From an uncultured Kordia sp. (GTDB taxonomy: Bacteria; Bacteroidota; Bacteroidia; Flavobacteriales; Flavobacteriaceae): a DNA stretch of 64,000 nucleotides. The notes under the pieces are model-generated. The model was not told the DNA's origin and made no database searches. It saw only the letters and a program-made list of their open reading frames with translations. Made by a program: the position numbers and the translations under genes. Of the stretch, positions 35,601 through 43,382 are shown piece after piece. Each line of letters begins with the position of its first letter. Positions within the stretch are counted from its first letter, which is position 1. The stretch covers positions 1-64,000 of the forward strand of contig NZ_CANLEA010000018.1 in assembly GCF_947489565.1 (NCBI RefSeq), written 5' to 3'.

Positions 35601-37526
35601 CCGTATGCAAATCAAACAAATCCGCAAACCATTCATGTACGTATTGAAAATGATACCGATCCTGATTGTTTTGCTGTTTCTGATTTTGTGATTCAAGTAA
35701 GTCCTGCACCTATGTTCAATGAACCGACAGATATTTTTGTCTGTGACGATATCACGAATGATGGTATCGATACGTTCGATTTAACAGCGACACAAGATGA
35801 AATTGCTGCAGGAATTCCACAAAACTTAACAATTACATTCCACCTAACGCCAGAAGATGCTGAAAATGATGTAAATCCTATTGGAAATACAATTACAAAT
35901 ACGGCGAATCCACAAGCAATTTATGGTAGAATTACGAATGATTCTGATTGCCATACTGTGGTAGATTTTGCACTGAATGTGGTACAAGTTCCAGAAGCAA
36001 ATCCTGCACCAGATGTAACCGTGTGTGATACAGACTATGATGGTCAAGTTCTTTTTGATTTGACAGAAGCTGAATTTTCTATTCTAAACATTCGTCAAGA
36101 CAATGTTGTCATTAGCTATCATGAAACACAAGATGATGCTGACAACGGAACCAATGCCGTTCCTGATCCTACAAATTATATCAATAGCAACAATCCGCAA
36201 CCTATTTTTGTACGATTGTTCAATACAATTTCTGGTTGTTATGTAATTGTTCCGTTTACGCTGAATGTGAACTTACCACCAGTACTCAACAATATTACAG
36301 AAGCCACTTTTTGTGATTCGGAAGTGCCTGGCACAGTAGATTTACGTCAGATTGATGATATTATTATTGATGATCCAACAGGCGTTTCTTTATCTTATTA
36401 CAATACGGCTGCTGATGCTCAAAGTGATACAAATCCGCTTCCAGATGTGTATTCATATATGTCAAATCCGGAAACGATTTTCATTAGAGCTGAAAATGAC
36501 ACGACAGGTTGTTTCTTCGTGCAAAGTATTGATGTGACGATCAACCCAAATCCAATTGCAAATCCTGTAAGTGATATGGAAGCGTGTATTAGCAACAATG
36601 CAAATAGTACACAAACATTTGACTTTTCAACACAATCTGCCACCATATTGGGAACACAAAATCCAGGAGTATTTACGGTAAGTTACCATTTAAGTATTGA
36701 AGATGCAGAAGATGATGTTAGTCCGTTGCCACCTTTATACAATGCGTTTAACGAGCAAATCATCTTTGCACGTGTTGAAAACAATGTAACAGGTTGTTAT
36801 GCAACAACTTCATTTATGACAATTATACATCCGTTGCCTGTAATTGATTTACCAGAAGACATTACCTTGTGTTTAAATGATCTTCCATTAACGGTAACCG
36901 CAGGTTCTGACATTGGAAACTCATACCTTTGGTCTACAGGAGAAACTACGGCTTCTATTGATATTACTTCCGTCGGAACGTATACCGTAACAGTAACGAG
37001 TCAATTTGGCTGTGTAGCAACAGATAGTTTTAATGTGAATGAATCAGAATTGGCTACCATTGTTGAAGTTGATGTTGTAAACTTTTCAGATAACAATACC
37101 ATTACAGTCACTGCAAGTGGAAATGGAGATTACTTATATGTGTTAGATGGTGGAACACCTCAAATTTCAAACGTATTTGAATTTGTAGGACCAGGCTATC
37201 ATGTCGTGACTGTACTAGATTCAAATGGTTGTGGCGAAGTAAGTGAAGAAGTTGTGGTGATTGATTACATCAAATTTGTAACACCAAACAACGATGGATT
37301 CAACGACACTTGGCACATTATCGGAATCGAAACACTTCCAAAATCGGTCGTTTATATCTTTGATCGTTATGGAAAATTGCTAAAAACCTTGCGTGCAAGC
37401 GATCCAGGTTGGGACGGAAATTACAGAGGACGCAGAATGCCTTCGAGTGATTATTGGTTCTTAGCAGAAATCAAAGACGGATCAGATTCGTTTGATGTAA
37501 AAGGACATTTTACGTTGAAACGATAG
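32694..37526 (+). CDS. Giant T9SS type B surface protein, choice-of-anchor L head, 11 repeats
   Basis: A 1610-residue secreted protein. MKKVFLTLFTICAYQIVSAQ is a signal peptide. Residues ~25-265 match the choice-of-anchor L domain (FANGLVLTSGRASDAG, FNYLLASEEYAEDF, DSFAFLIRP, YHIKLVLADGTDQNADSAIF). An Ig-like segment leads into about 11 copies of the ~94-residue Cys-Asp repeat between ~345 and ~1385 (e.g. IDVCDDNDDGITQIDLT; VSYHFSQSDADNN; IIFVRVVNTETGCVS). The C-terminal ~220 residues parallel the 2237-residue protein closely (FVTPNNDGFNDTWHIIG, VYIFDRYGKLLKTL, GWDGNYRGRRMPSSDYWF, GHFTLKR). It is therefore exported by type IX secretion and probably adhesive. A HEAT-repeat gene follows 12 bp later. 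Confidence 0.92.
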   Translation: MKKVFLTLFTICAYQIVSAQQVTTNESFTLQQLVEQLVQGCVEISNVTSTINGNVDGFASYAAFNQAGSNFPFANGLVLTSGRASDAGTNVITAPLNSGTTNWGTDPDLEAVLGVNNTVNATSIEFDFIAVTNQVSFNYLLASEEYAEDFPCRFSDSFAFLIRPTASAGPYTNIAVVPGTNIPVSTSVIHDEIVGFCPAENEEFFEGYNLGDTNYNGRTTVLTATANLIPNEQYHIKLVLADGTDQNADSAIFIQGNSFNATVDLGPDITTCANSFLLDGDIGNPLATYQWFRNGVPIPGSTNTTHDAVLTGTYRVEITIPVGTESCTIEDTVIVTLNAAQTVGPITDYELCDDTGAVGVESFDLTVKEPEILATVPPANYTITYYPTQNDADNETNELPTTITNTTSPQEVFVRVLDIDNGCLAFTSFNLIVNELPEITNPTPIDVCDDNDDGITQIDLTVRNDEITGMNPVLGVSYHFSQSDADNNVNPIVNNYTNTSPNEIIFVRVVNTETGCVSTTTLAINVGTSPVLTVPDRNLLDACDPEHDGFATFDLTDILDEITTGLTGITTTVHTTPEDAETGANPITDITAFQNTNPDEQTLFIRVVDDNSGCFTITQFNVHSNALLTATTIASINRCDDPSNDGIFEFDLGQITTNMQNNLSFVAVDYYLTADDRDNDVNEIDTSVPFSNTSNPQELFIRLRDTDTGCEDVSSIQLNVNPYVSAPIVGTLTACDTNSNAIAVVDLQMFNADILAGNTDFEVIYFLTFADAAAFANSITAPIINTSNPQEIFFRYRNTNTSCSDVGSFMLEVLPAPEVNDPATILMCDDDNDGIADVDLTLSLPEIIADLTNINISYHTSGSGVANNTDIITDPTAFNTASTSAFVRVENATTGCFASVELPIIVNIVPAVVATDIYQLCETDTDQTENFIMETRDAEILNGQTDMTVLYYPTAQDALDKTNEIDKTMPYANQTNPQTIHVRIENDTDPDCFAVSDFVIQVSPAPMFNEPTDIFVCDDITNDGIDTFDLTATQDEIAAGIPQNLTITFHLTPEDAENDVNPIGNTITNTANPQAIYGRITNDSDCHTVVDFALNVVQVPEANPAPDVTVCDTDYDGQVLFDLTEAEFSILNIRQDNVVISYHETQDDADNGTNAVPDPTNYINSNNPQPIFVRLFNTISGCYVIVPFTLNVNLPPVLNNITEATFCDSEVPGTVDLRQIDDIIIDDPTGVSLSYYNTAADAQSDTNPLPDVYSYMSNPETIFIRAENDTTGCFFVQSIDVTINPNPIANPVSDMEACISNNANSTQTFDFSTQSATILGTQNPGVFTVSYHLSIEDAEDDVSPLPPLYNAFNEQIIFARVENNVTGCYATTSFMTIIHPLPVIDLPEDITLCLNDLPLTVTAGSDIGNSYLWSTGETTASIDITSVGTYTVTVTSQFGCVATDSFNVNESELATIVEVDVVNFSDNNTITVTASGNGDYLYVLDGGTPQISNVFEFVGPGYHVVTVLDSNGCGEVSEEVVVIDYIKFVTPNNDGFNDTWHIIGIETLPKSVVYIFDRYGKLLKTLRASDPGWDGNYRGRRMPSSDYWFLAEIKDGSDSFDVKGHFTLKR

Positions 37527-37538
37527 CACTACATTTCC

Positions 37539-38345
37539 ATGAATATTCAACATTGGTCAACTGAAAAAATCATTGCGAGAGTTTTATCTAACAAAAATCA
37601 AAAAAACTACTGGAACTATATTACTGAACTCAGAAGGCGTGTCAATGAAGAAGTCTACAATCATGCTTATAATTTGACGAAATCGTCCATAGATAAAGAG
37701 AAAATTCTAGGGATTTACATCTTAGCACAATTGGGTTTCAATCCGAGATTTCAACAGAAAAAAACGGTAAAGCGCTACTTTGCTATGCTTCAAAAAGAAC
37801 AGTCGCCAAAAGTATTAGCTGCACTATTTTCTTCTATTGCACATAACAATACTGACTTAAATGAAGTACAAATAGCAAAACTAGCTTCGTTTACAAATCA
37901 CAGTTATGCCGATGTTCGTTTCGAATTAGCACTAGCACTATCTTGCATTGAACAGCAAACAGCTATTCATTCACTCATTCAATTAGCAAAAGACAAGCAT
38001 CACGACGTTCGTAATTGGGCTACTTTCGGATTAGGCTCACAAATAGAAACCGATACTACCGAAATTAGAAACACACTTTGGCATAATATTGAAGATACAG
38101 ATCAAGATGTTCGATTTGAAGCTATGGTTGGACTTGCGAAACGAAAAGATCAACGAATTGTCGCTATTTTAAAAACAAAACTAGAAACTCTTGATGAAGA
38201 TTCGTATGATGTATTAGAAGCCATTGAAGCATTACAGGATACTACTTTTATTCCATTATTAACTGCTAAGATTAATTCAAAAAATGTAAACAAACATTGG
38301 CTAGAATGTGCAAAAGAAACAATTCAAGTTTTAAATAAGTGCTAA
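37539..38345 (+). CDS. HEAT-repeat domain protein
   Basis: A 268-residue cytoplasmic, all-helical protein. Repeats with the D-V-R signature are visible: YADVRFELALALSCIE near 123-138, HDVRNWATFGLG near 154-165 and QDVRFEAMVGLAKRKD near 187-202, as in HEAT/PBS-lyase-type scaffold proteins. No signal peptide. It begins 12 bp after the giant surface protein stop and is convergent with the next gene, so co-expression with the adhesin is likely. A functional link is inference only. Confidence 0.8.
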   Translation: MNIQHWSTEKIIARVLSNKNQKNYWNYITELRRRVNEEVYNHAYNLTKSSIDKEKILGIYILAQLGFNPRFQQKKTVKRYFAMLQKEQSPKVLAALFSSIAHNNTDLNEVQIAKLASFTNHSYADVRFELALALSCIEQQTAIHSLIQLAKDKHHDVRNWATFGLGSQIETDTTEIRNTLWHNIEDTDQDVRFEAMVGLAKRKDQRIVAILKTKLETLDEDSYDVLEAIEALQDTTFIPLLTAKINSKNVNKHWLECAKETIQVLNKC

Positions 38346-38355
38346 TTTTTAAAAA

Positions 38356-38892
38356 CTATTCATGAATAAACTTCCGAACTTTACTCGAAAAAATCAACAT
38401 AGAAATACCGCCAATGGCTATTAAAATACTCGCATACAATAATCCTTTTTGAGGCGATTCAAAAGTAACCATCAACAAGATAAATCCTCCAATCAAATTC
38501 ACAATTCCTGCTAAAATTCTGCTCATCAATATCTGCTTATTAATGCTATGCTTGGAGTTCAACACACCAAAAGCAAAAAACAGTTCAAACAATCCGAACA
38601 ACATAATAAAGTAAATCGTTGTCAATAAAAAACCTTGCAACGAAGTTACTAGGAAAAGAATGCAAAGTCCATACACTACAAATCCGATTCCTTGTCCTAA
38701 GTGAAACTGATTTGCTATTTTTGGCAGCTTCTCATAAAGTGAAAACAACAACGAGCAAATTCCTGCTAAGATCATTAAAATTGGTACTAAAATTTTGACA
38801 ATTTCTATGTCAATCTTATTCGAAAAAAATAAAATCAATCCAGTTACTACTAAAAATTGTCCGCCAAGTGCGTAATAAAATATTTTGTTCAT
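38356..38892 (-). CDS. DUF308/HdeD-like membrane protein
   Basis: A 178-residue integral membrane protein with six hydrophobic segments in three hairpins (YYALGGQFLVVTGLILFF; ILVPILMILAGICSLLFSLY; IGFVVYGLCILFLVTSL; FIMLFGLFELFFAFGVL; ILAGIVNLIGGFILLMV; ILIAIGGISMLIFS). Paired Gly-rich helices of this sort are typical of the HdeD/DUF308 group. It is the last gene of a four-gene minus-strand operon (24-bp gap to the gene before it). Function unknown; HdeD is linked to acid resistance in enterobacteria, which may not apply here. Confidence 0.7.
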   Translation of the reverse strand: MNKIFYYALGGQFLVVTGLILFFSNKIDIEIVKILVPILMILAGICSLLFSLYEKLPKIANQFHLGQGIGFVVYGLCILFLVTSLQGFLLTTIYFIMLFGLFELFFAFGVLNSKHSINKQILMSRILAGIVNLIGGFILLMVTFESPQKGLLYASILIAIGGISMLIFSSKVRKFIHE

Positions 38893-38916
38893 TTTGATAT
38901 TAATTAGTTTAAAAAA

Positions 38917-39651
38917 TTAATGCGCTTCTCCCTTTTCTCCATTTACCCAACGTTGCATCATTACACGTTGCGCAGGTGTTTGCTGAACGCCACCCGCCAA
39001 AATATCCAGAAATCGATCCCATAGATTTTTTTTCTGAGATGCTTCTTGTTTTATTGCTTCGTATGCGTCCATGTATTCCGTTGTGTATTGCTTTGCCTCC
39101 GCTTCACTATAATGTATTGGAATATGCGTCAAAATCGTCTCTGTTAATTCATCCAATTCTGTAGGCGTATACGTTTCAATCATTTGCAATTGTATGGTAC
39201 AAGCTTCTGCATCTTGTTGAATTTCTTGATGATTTTTATATACGATTTCCCAATTTGAATTCCAACGCGCCAATTCATTTTCAGGAATGCACTGTTTTCC
39301 CAAAGCAGCTAAGGTTTTAAAACTTTCTGCAATCGCAGCTGCATACATTGGATATTTGTTCCATCGTGTTGAAATATTATCGCTTTTTTTAGCTTGAAGT
39401 TGCGCTTTCACATCTGACATAATTACTTGTAAATCAGCTATATTTTCACGATATATTTGCATGGTTTCTTTCCATGTTTTTTGCGTATGTTCAGTGCCAT
39501 ACTTCAAAACCAACGTTTCATGAAGTGACAGAATCGTAGTCAATTCTTGCTTGATATCCATCATATCTGACCAATTCTGCTGAATACCTTTTACCAAATG
39601 CCGAATGGAAACGACTGCGGCAATCGCTGGGTTAAAATCTTGTTCTTTCAT
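38917..39651 (-). CDS. Helical protein of unknown function in the oxidoreductase operon
   Basis: A 244-residue soluble, mostly helical protein without signal peptide or membrane segment. Stretches such as VVSIRHLVKGIQQNWSDMMD (19-38 region), YAAAIAESFKTLAALGKQC and a C-terminal QKKNLWDRFLDILAGGVQQ are the most distinctive. I recognise no domain. It lies 15 bp after the ferric-reductase-like gene and 24 bp before the DUF308-like gene, so it is probably co-expressed with them. Confidence 0.65.
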   Translation of the reverse strand: MKEQDFNPAIAAVVSIRHLVKGIQQNWSDMMDIKQELTTILSLHETLVLKYGTEHTQKTWKETMQIYRENIADLQVIMSDVKAQLQAKKSDNISTRWNKYPMYAAAIAESFKTLAALGKQCIPENELARWNSNWEIVYKNHQEIQQDAEACTIQLQMIETYTPTELDELTETILTHIPIHYSEAEAKQYTTEYMDAYEAIKQEASQKKNLWDRFLDILAGGVQQTPAQRVMMQRWVNGEKGEAH

Positions 39652-39666
39652 AAATGTTTATTATAA

Positions 39667-40968
39667 TTATCTAAATGCAAATTCCTCATCATAAATGGCG
39701 GCTCGTTTTACATTTTCCTGAAGTAGTTTTTTGGTAATTGCTGACTTTAAACCAGAAGGTCCGCAGATTAAATACGACTTGGTTTCTGGATTTCGCAGAC
39801 TTAAATCTTCTACTGAAAGATATCCACGTTGATCCGAATTCCAGAGTACAAAGTCAAACAATGGATGTTGCGCTGCAATTTCTTCAAAATAACTTTTATA
39901 AACAGCTTCCGATTTGCTGGAAACACTCCAATACAACGTTACTTTTTGTGTGTAAAAATCTTTAATTAGTGATACAAAAGGTGTAATTCCGATACCGCCA
40001 GCAATCCAAACTTGTTCTTTTTCTTTTGAATATGCACTTGAAAACTTCCCGTAAGGACCTTCTACGAATACAGCTTCTCCCACTTGTAAATCTTTGATCA
40101 TTTTCTCGGTAAAATCTCCCAAAGATTTGACGGTGATGACCAAATTTTCATCATTTGGATGACTACTTATTGTAAATGGATGTTGTTCTCCTTTACGGAT
40201 AGATGGAAAGGTGAAAAAGGCAAATTGACCTGCTTTATAATCTAACTTTTTAGTATTGGCTTTCATTTCAATTTCAACAATAGAAGCATCCATCTTACGA
40301 ATTGAAACAATAGTATACCCTAATTTCTTATTGAATAATTTAAAGAAAAACGCTTTATACAACCACGCTCCTATTCCTATAAACGCCATTCCAAACACAT
40401 AGACACGTGTAATTGGCAATTCTTTAATCAAACTCAATACTAAAATTCCATGTATGACACCAAGCACATAAAAAACACCCATGAGTTTGTGGAAATTGAG
40501 CCATTTATGATACGAGATTTTTCGTTTAAAGATTGGAGCTGCAGACAGCAGCACACCTAAAAGAATTAAAATAAAAGCATAAAATCCTAAGAGTTTTCCA
40601 GCATTAAAAGCGACTAAATCTCTGGGAACTACGATAAAATGAGCCAATAGTAAAACAACAGCAATGATTCCCGATCTTCTGTGAACCAAGTACATTTTAT
40701 CCAATCCTCCAAACAAATTCTCAATCCAACGGGCACGTGTAGCCATTAAAAAATTGAAGGCAAAAACCGTGACAACCCAAGATGAAAAAACTTCTCCAAG
40801 AATTCGGTGGGGATTTTTCCAAGTGGTGTCCGTGAGTTCTCCAAAAAGCAACGTATCAGAGGAAACTTCGGTAAAATTTCCTGCGTAGAAATACAAATCA
40901 ATTGCCCAAAAAATAAAATGGATTCCAACAATAATAGGAAAGTAAATTTCCTGTTTTAAAATTCGCAT
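39667..40968 (-). CDS. Ferric-reductase-like membrane flavoprotein (FNR-type)
   Basis: A 433-residue protein. The N-terminal ~210 residues have six or seven hydrophobic segments with paired His (VHRRSGIIAVVLLLAHFIV, KWLNFHKLMGVFYVLGVIHG), the heme-binding pattern of the ferric reductase/NOX fold. The C-terminal half is a ferredoxin-NADP-reductase module: HPFTISSHP near 261-269 binds FAD, VWIAGGIGITPFVSLI near 320-335 and LICGPSGLK near 403-411 bind NAD(P)H. It would move electrons from NAD(P)H via FAD and heme to an acceptor such as iron or oxygen. It is the second gene of the operon started by the AraC regulator (19-bp gap). Confidence 0.87.
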   Translation of the reverse strand: MRILKQEIYFPIIVGIHFIFWAIDLYFYAGNFTEVSSDTLLFGELTDTTWKNPHRILGEVFSSWVVTVFAFNFLMATRARWIENLFGGLDKMYLVHRRSGIIAVVLLLAHFIVVPRDLVAFNAGKLLGFYAFILILLGVLLSAAPIFKRKISYHKWLNFHKLMGVFYVLGVIHGILVLSLIKELPITRVYVFGMAFIGIGAWLYKAFFFKLFNKKLGYTIVSIRKMDASIVEIEMKANTKKLDYKAGQFAFFTFPSIRKGEQHPFTISSHPNDENLVITVKSLGDFTEKMIKDLQVGEAVFVEGPYGKFSSAYSKEKEQVWIAGGIGITPFVSLIKDFYTQKVTLYWSVSSKSEAVYKSYFEEIAAQHPLFDFVLWNSDQRGYLSVEDLSLRNPETKSYLICGPSGLKSAITKKLLQENVKRAAIYDEEFAFR

Positions 40969-40987
40969 ACTAAGTTTTTTTTCAAAC

Positions 40988-41860
40988 CTAGAGCTTCTTG
41001 ATATTCTTTAATTGTATATATTGGTCATTTTGCTTTTTGAACAATTTTCGAGGAGTTTGTCCTGTATGTTTTTTGACTTCACGAATAAAATGCGCTTGAT
41101 CGAAAAAACCTTTTTCTGGGAAAAATTCACCTTCACGGATATCCAAATAAGCACGGTAACACTTTTGAATGTTTAAATATTTTTTGAGTGAAATTCCTAA
41201 ATATTTATTCAGATATCGATTGATTTCACGCTGCGACCAAAAAATTTGATTGGCAACTTCACTTGCTTGAACATCGCCATGTGTGACATATAAAAACTGA
41301 TTCAATCGCAATCTATTGGATCGAATTTCTTCTTTTTGCGGACAGTGTGAAAGCAATATATTTTCAAAACTTTGCACAACCGTTGTAAAGCTTTCTAAAT
41401 TGAATGTATTCGCATTAAAATAATCTAAAGGCAACTGTTCTACAGAATTCAAAATGCTTTTAATACTGCGTTTAAAGATATATTCAGGCGCAATAATTTT
41501 AAACTTAATTCCATAGGTAATCATTTTTGGTTGAATGACAACTTCCACTTCATTTGTCCACAAACCTGTTAAAAAATAAGAGACAATCTTTCCTTCAACG
41601 ACTTGAAAAATTAATTTAAAATAAGCATCTGGGCAAATTGTTAACTTATAAACTTCATCAGATGTATTTTCACTTTTCCAATACATACTTACAAAATCCT
41701 CTAACGCTTTTGAAGGATACATTTCTTCATAAGTATGATGCTTTTTAATGGTCATATATGTTTTAAAATCTCCAAACATATTTTCATTTTGCATCATATA
41801 ATTGTATAAAATGGTCATTTTTAACAATATCAGTAAAATTTTCAAGGTTTCCGAGAACAT
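40988..41860 (-). CDS. AraC-family transcriptional regulator
   Basis: A 290-residue regulator (or 255 if translation begins at Met36, position 41755, just before the conserved YPSKALEDFVSMYW segment). The N-terminal sensor region resembles the DUF6597 type found in Bacteroidota regulators. The C-terminal double helix-turn-helix has ASEVANQIFWSQREINRYLN near 205-224, the connecting ISLKKYLNIQKCYRAYLDI, and the AraC hallmark GFFDQAHFIREVKKHTGQTP near 254-273. It is the first gene of the operon with the oxidoreductase and probably controls it. The exact start is uncertain: several in-frame Met codons precede the conserved part. Confidence 0.85.
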   Translation of the reverse strand: MFSETLKILLILLKMTILYNYMMQNENMFGDFKTYMTIKKHHTYEEMYPSKALEDFVSMYWKSENTSDEVYKLTICPDAYFKLIFQVVEGKIVSYFLTGLWTNEVEVVIQPKMITYGIKFKIIAPEYIFKRSIKSILNSVEQLPLDYFNANTFNLESFTTVVQSFENILLSHCPQKEEIRSNRLRLNQFLYVTHGDVQASEVANQIFWSQREINRYLNKYLGISLKKYLNIQKCYRAYLDIREGEFFPEKGFFDQAHFIREVKKHTGQTPRKLFKKQNDQYIQLKNIKKL

Positions 41861-41962
41861 TGATCATTTTGTTAAATCTATCTCAAAAAATTAAAATCGC
41901 CATTTAAAACAATTGTCTTTTAGTATTTTAGAGCGAATCACACCAAAAAATGCACTAAATAG

Positions 41963-42520
41963 ATGAAAAATTATAGTATTTGCATCGTAATCATACTAAC
42001 GATGTTTTGTAGTTGTGAAACCTCCACAAAAAGCTATTCATTACAAGAATTAGATCGTTTTTTATTCCGAAGAAATTATTTTGGGGCAGATTCGCTTTCA
42101 GGAAAAGCATTGTATGATTTTATGAATCGAAAACCTTATGTAAATTATACAGACACTCAAAAAGAGAGTCCATTTTACAAGCATTTTATCAGAGAGAAAG
42201 TCATTGAAAATCAACGTTGGAACTTAGCAAAATTTGACACGCTTCCTGAGAATTTTATGTATAATTTAAACAACAAAGAAATCACAGTTTCTGTCAAGTT
42301 TTCATACTTCGAAAAAGAAAACACCAACAATTATATTCTTACCTTTAAAGATGCAGAAAACCTCATCACAAGAGATACACTTACATTTGAATTTCCGCCA
42401 GACGTTATTTTCAGTAAGATGGACTTAAACAAAAATGGCACTGACGAACTGTATGCCTTGTATAAAAATTATGCTATCAATGGTGATAATTTTGAATTGA
42501 GTATTTTTGAACTAGAATAA
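41963..42520 (+). CDS. Lipoprotein of unknown function
   Basis: A 185-residue predicted lipoprotein: MKNYSICIVIILTMFCSC with the lipid-attachment Cys at 18. The mature region is mixed charged and aromatic (FLFRRNYFGADSLSGKALYDF; FPPDVIFSKMDLNKNGTDEL, resembling an Asp-rich loop). No family recognised. It is divergent from the AraC operon with a 102-bp gap that may hold both promoters. Confidence 0.72.
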   Translation: MKNYSICIVIILTMFCSCETSTKSYSLQELDRFLFRRNYFGADSLSGKALYDFMNRKPYVNYTDTQKESPFYKHFIREKVIENQRWNLAKFDTLPENFMYNLNNKEITVSVKFSYFEKENTNNYILTFKDAENLITRDTLTFEFPPDVIFSKMDLNKNGTDELYALYKNYAINGDNFELSIFELE

Positions 42521-42614
42521 ACATCAAATTAGAGTAAAAAAGCTAAATAACATTTATTCTTTCAGGATATATAGTACATCCTGTATTTCTATTACAAAGA
42601 AAAAATTGTTTCCC

Positions 42615-42622
42615 TAACTTTG
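42615..42622 (+). promoter_or_regulatory. -7 element of the 16-residue-repeat protein gene
   Basis: TAACTTTG matches TAnnTTTG, 44 bp before the ATG at 42667. No clear -33 box. Confidence 0.5.
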
Positions 42623-42666
42623 AACAGAGACGTATTATTAAATTTTAAAAACTAAATCAAACAACA

Positions 42667-43080
42667 ATGAAAAAAGCAGTATTCTTTCTATTATTTCTAT
42701 GTATTGGAACTACTTGTTATGCACAAAGTGTATACTATAAAGGAAGTAGAATTGGTAAAATTGAAAGTGATGGAGACGTCTATGTAAAAGGTTCTCGTGT
42801 AGGGAAAATTGAATCGGATGGTGATGTATACAGAAAAGGATCAAGAATCGGAAAAATAGAATCTGACGGAGATATTTATTATAAAGGATCGAGAGTTGGA
42901 AAGATAGAATCTGACGGAGATGTGTATGTAAAAGGATCAAGAGTTGGAAAGGTAGAAAGTGACGGAGATGTGTATTACAAAGGCAGTCGAATTGGAGATT
43001 GTGACGGAATTGAACCTGAACATGCCGCAGGATTTTTCTTTTTCTATTTCTGGGATCTTGATTCAGGGAGATCAAGATAA
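42667..43080 (+). CDS. Secreted protein with 16-residue tandem repeats
   Basis: A 137-residue exported protein. MKKAVFFLLFLCIGTTCYAQ is a signal peptide. Residues ~21-112 are five full and one partial copy of a 16-residue unit, VYYKGSRIGKIESDGD, with changes mainly at positions 1, 3 and 8. The C-terminus (EPEHAAGFFFFYFWDLDSGR) is aromatic-rich and unlike the repeats. The unit has the alternating pattern of a small beta-roll or beta-solenoid rung with an Asp-rich turn. The 48-bp DNA repeats differ at synonymous sites, so the array is not brand new. I know no function; a periplasmic or surface structural protein is likely. Confidence 0.8.
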   Translation: MKKAVFFLLFLCIGTTCYAQSVYYKGSRIGKIESDGDVYVKGSRVGKIESDGDVYRKGSRIGKIESDGDIYYKGSRVGKIESDGDVYVKGSRVGKVESDGDVYYKGSRIGDCDGIEPEHAAGFFFFYFWDLDSGRSR

Positions 43081-43243
43081 ACGTCCTTTTTTATAACTTC
43101 CGAAACTTGTTATTGGTATTTTAAAAAAACTAAATAGCAAATCAGATAATAGACATTCTGGACAATATACCGAGCATCATCCTATCTTTGTCAATGATTA
43201 ATTTTTCAATGTACAATGAAGGTTGATGCTCGTTTCTTTTCGC

Positions 43244-43360
43244 TATTTTTGTAAGATGTCGCGTTAAGGATAGTAGCAAGTTACCGTGTAACGCGAATAG
43301 CCTGACCGCAAAAGTACGCTGAGCGGAGCCGAAGTGTACTTTTGTGGAAACGCCCAAAAA
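43244..43360 (+). ncRNA. Candidate structured RNA (uvrB leader or independent small RNA)
   Basis: TATTTTTG (43244-43251) is a -7 box; a transcript from about 43257 would carry the segments gttaaggatagtagc (43263-43277), gaatagcctgacc (43295-43307) and ggaaacgccc (43346-43355), separated by two hairpins. Hairpin 1 is gttac-cgt-gtaac (43280-43292), but tcgcgtta (43259-43266) can instead pair with taacgcga (43289-43296). Hairpin 2 is a perfect 9-bp caaaagtac/gtacttttg (43309-43317, 43336-43344) with an 18-nt loop. The aaggatag...agcctgac...acgccc order resembles an intergenic element I recall from other Flavobacteriia, possibly the 6S-Flavo RNA; this is unverified. Right arm of hairpin 2 also contains TACTTTTG, which could act as a second uvrB promoter. 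The rest of 43081-43243 shows nothing. Confidence 0.45.
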
Positions 43361-43382
43361 AATTAAAAAGCACATACACCAT

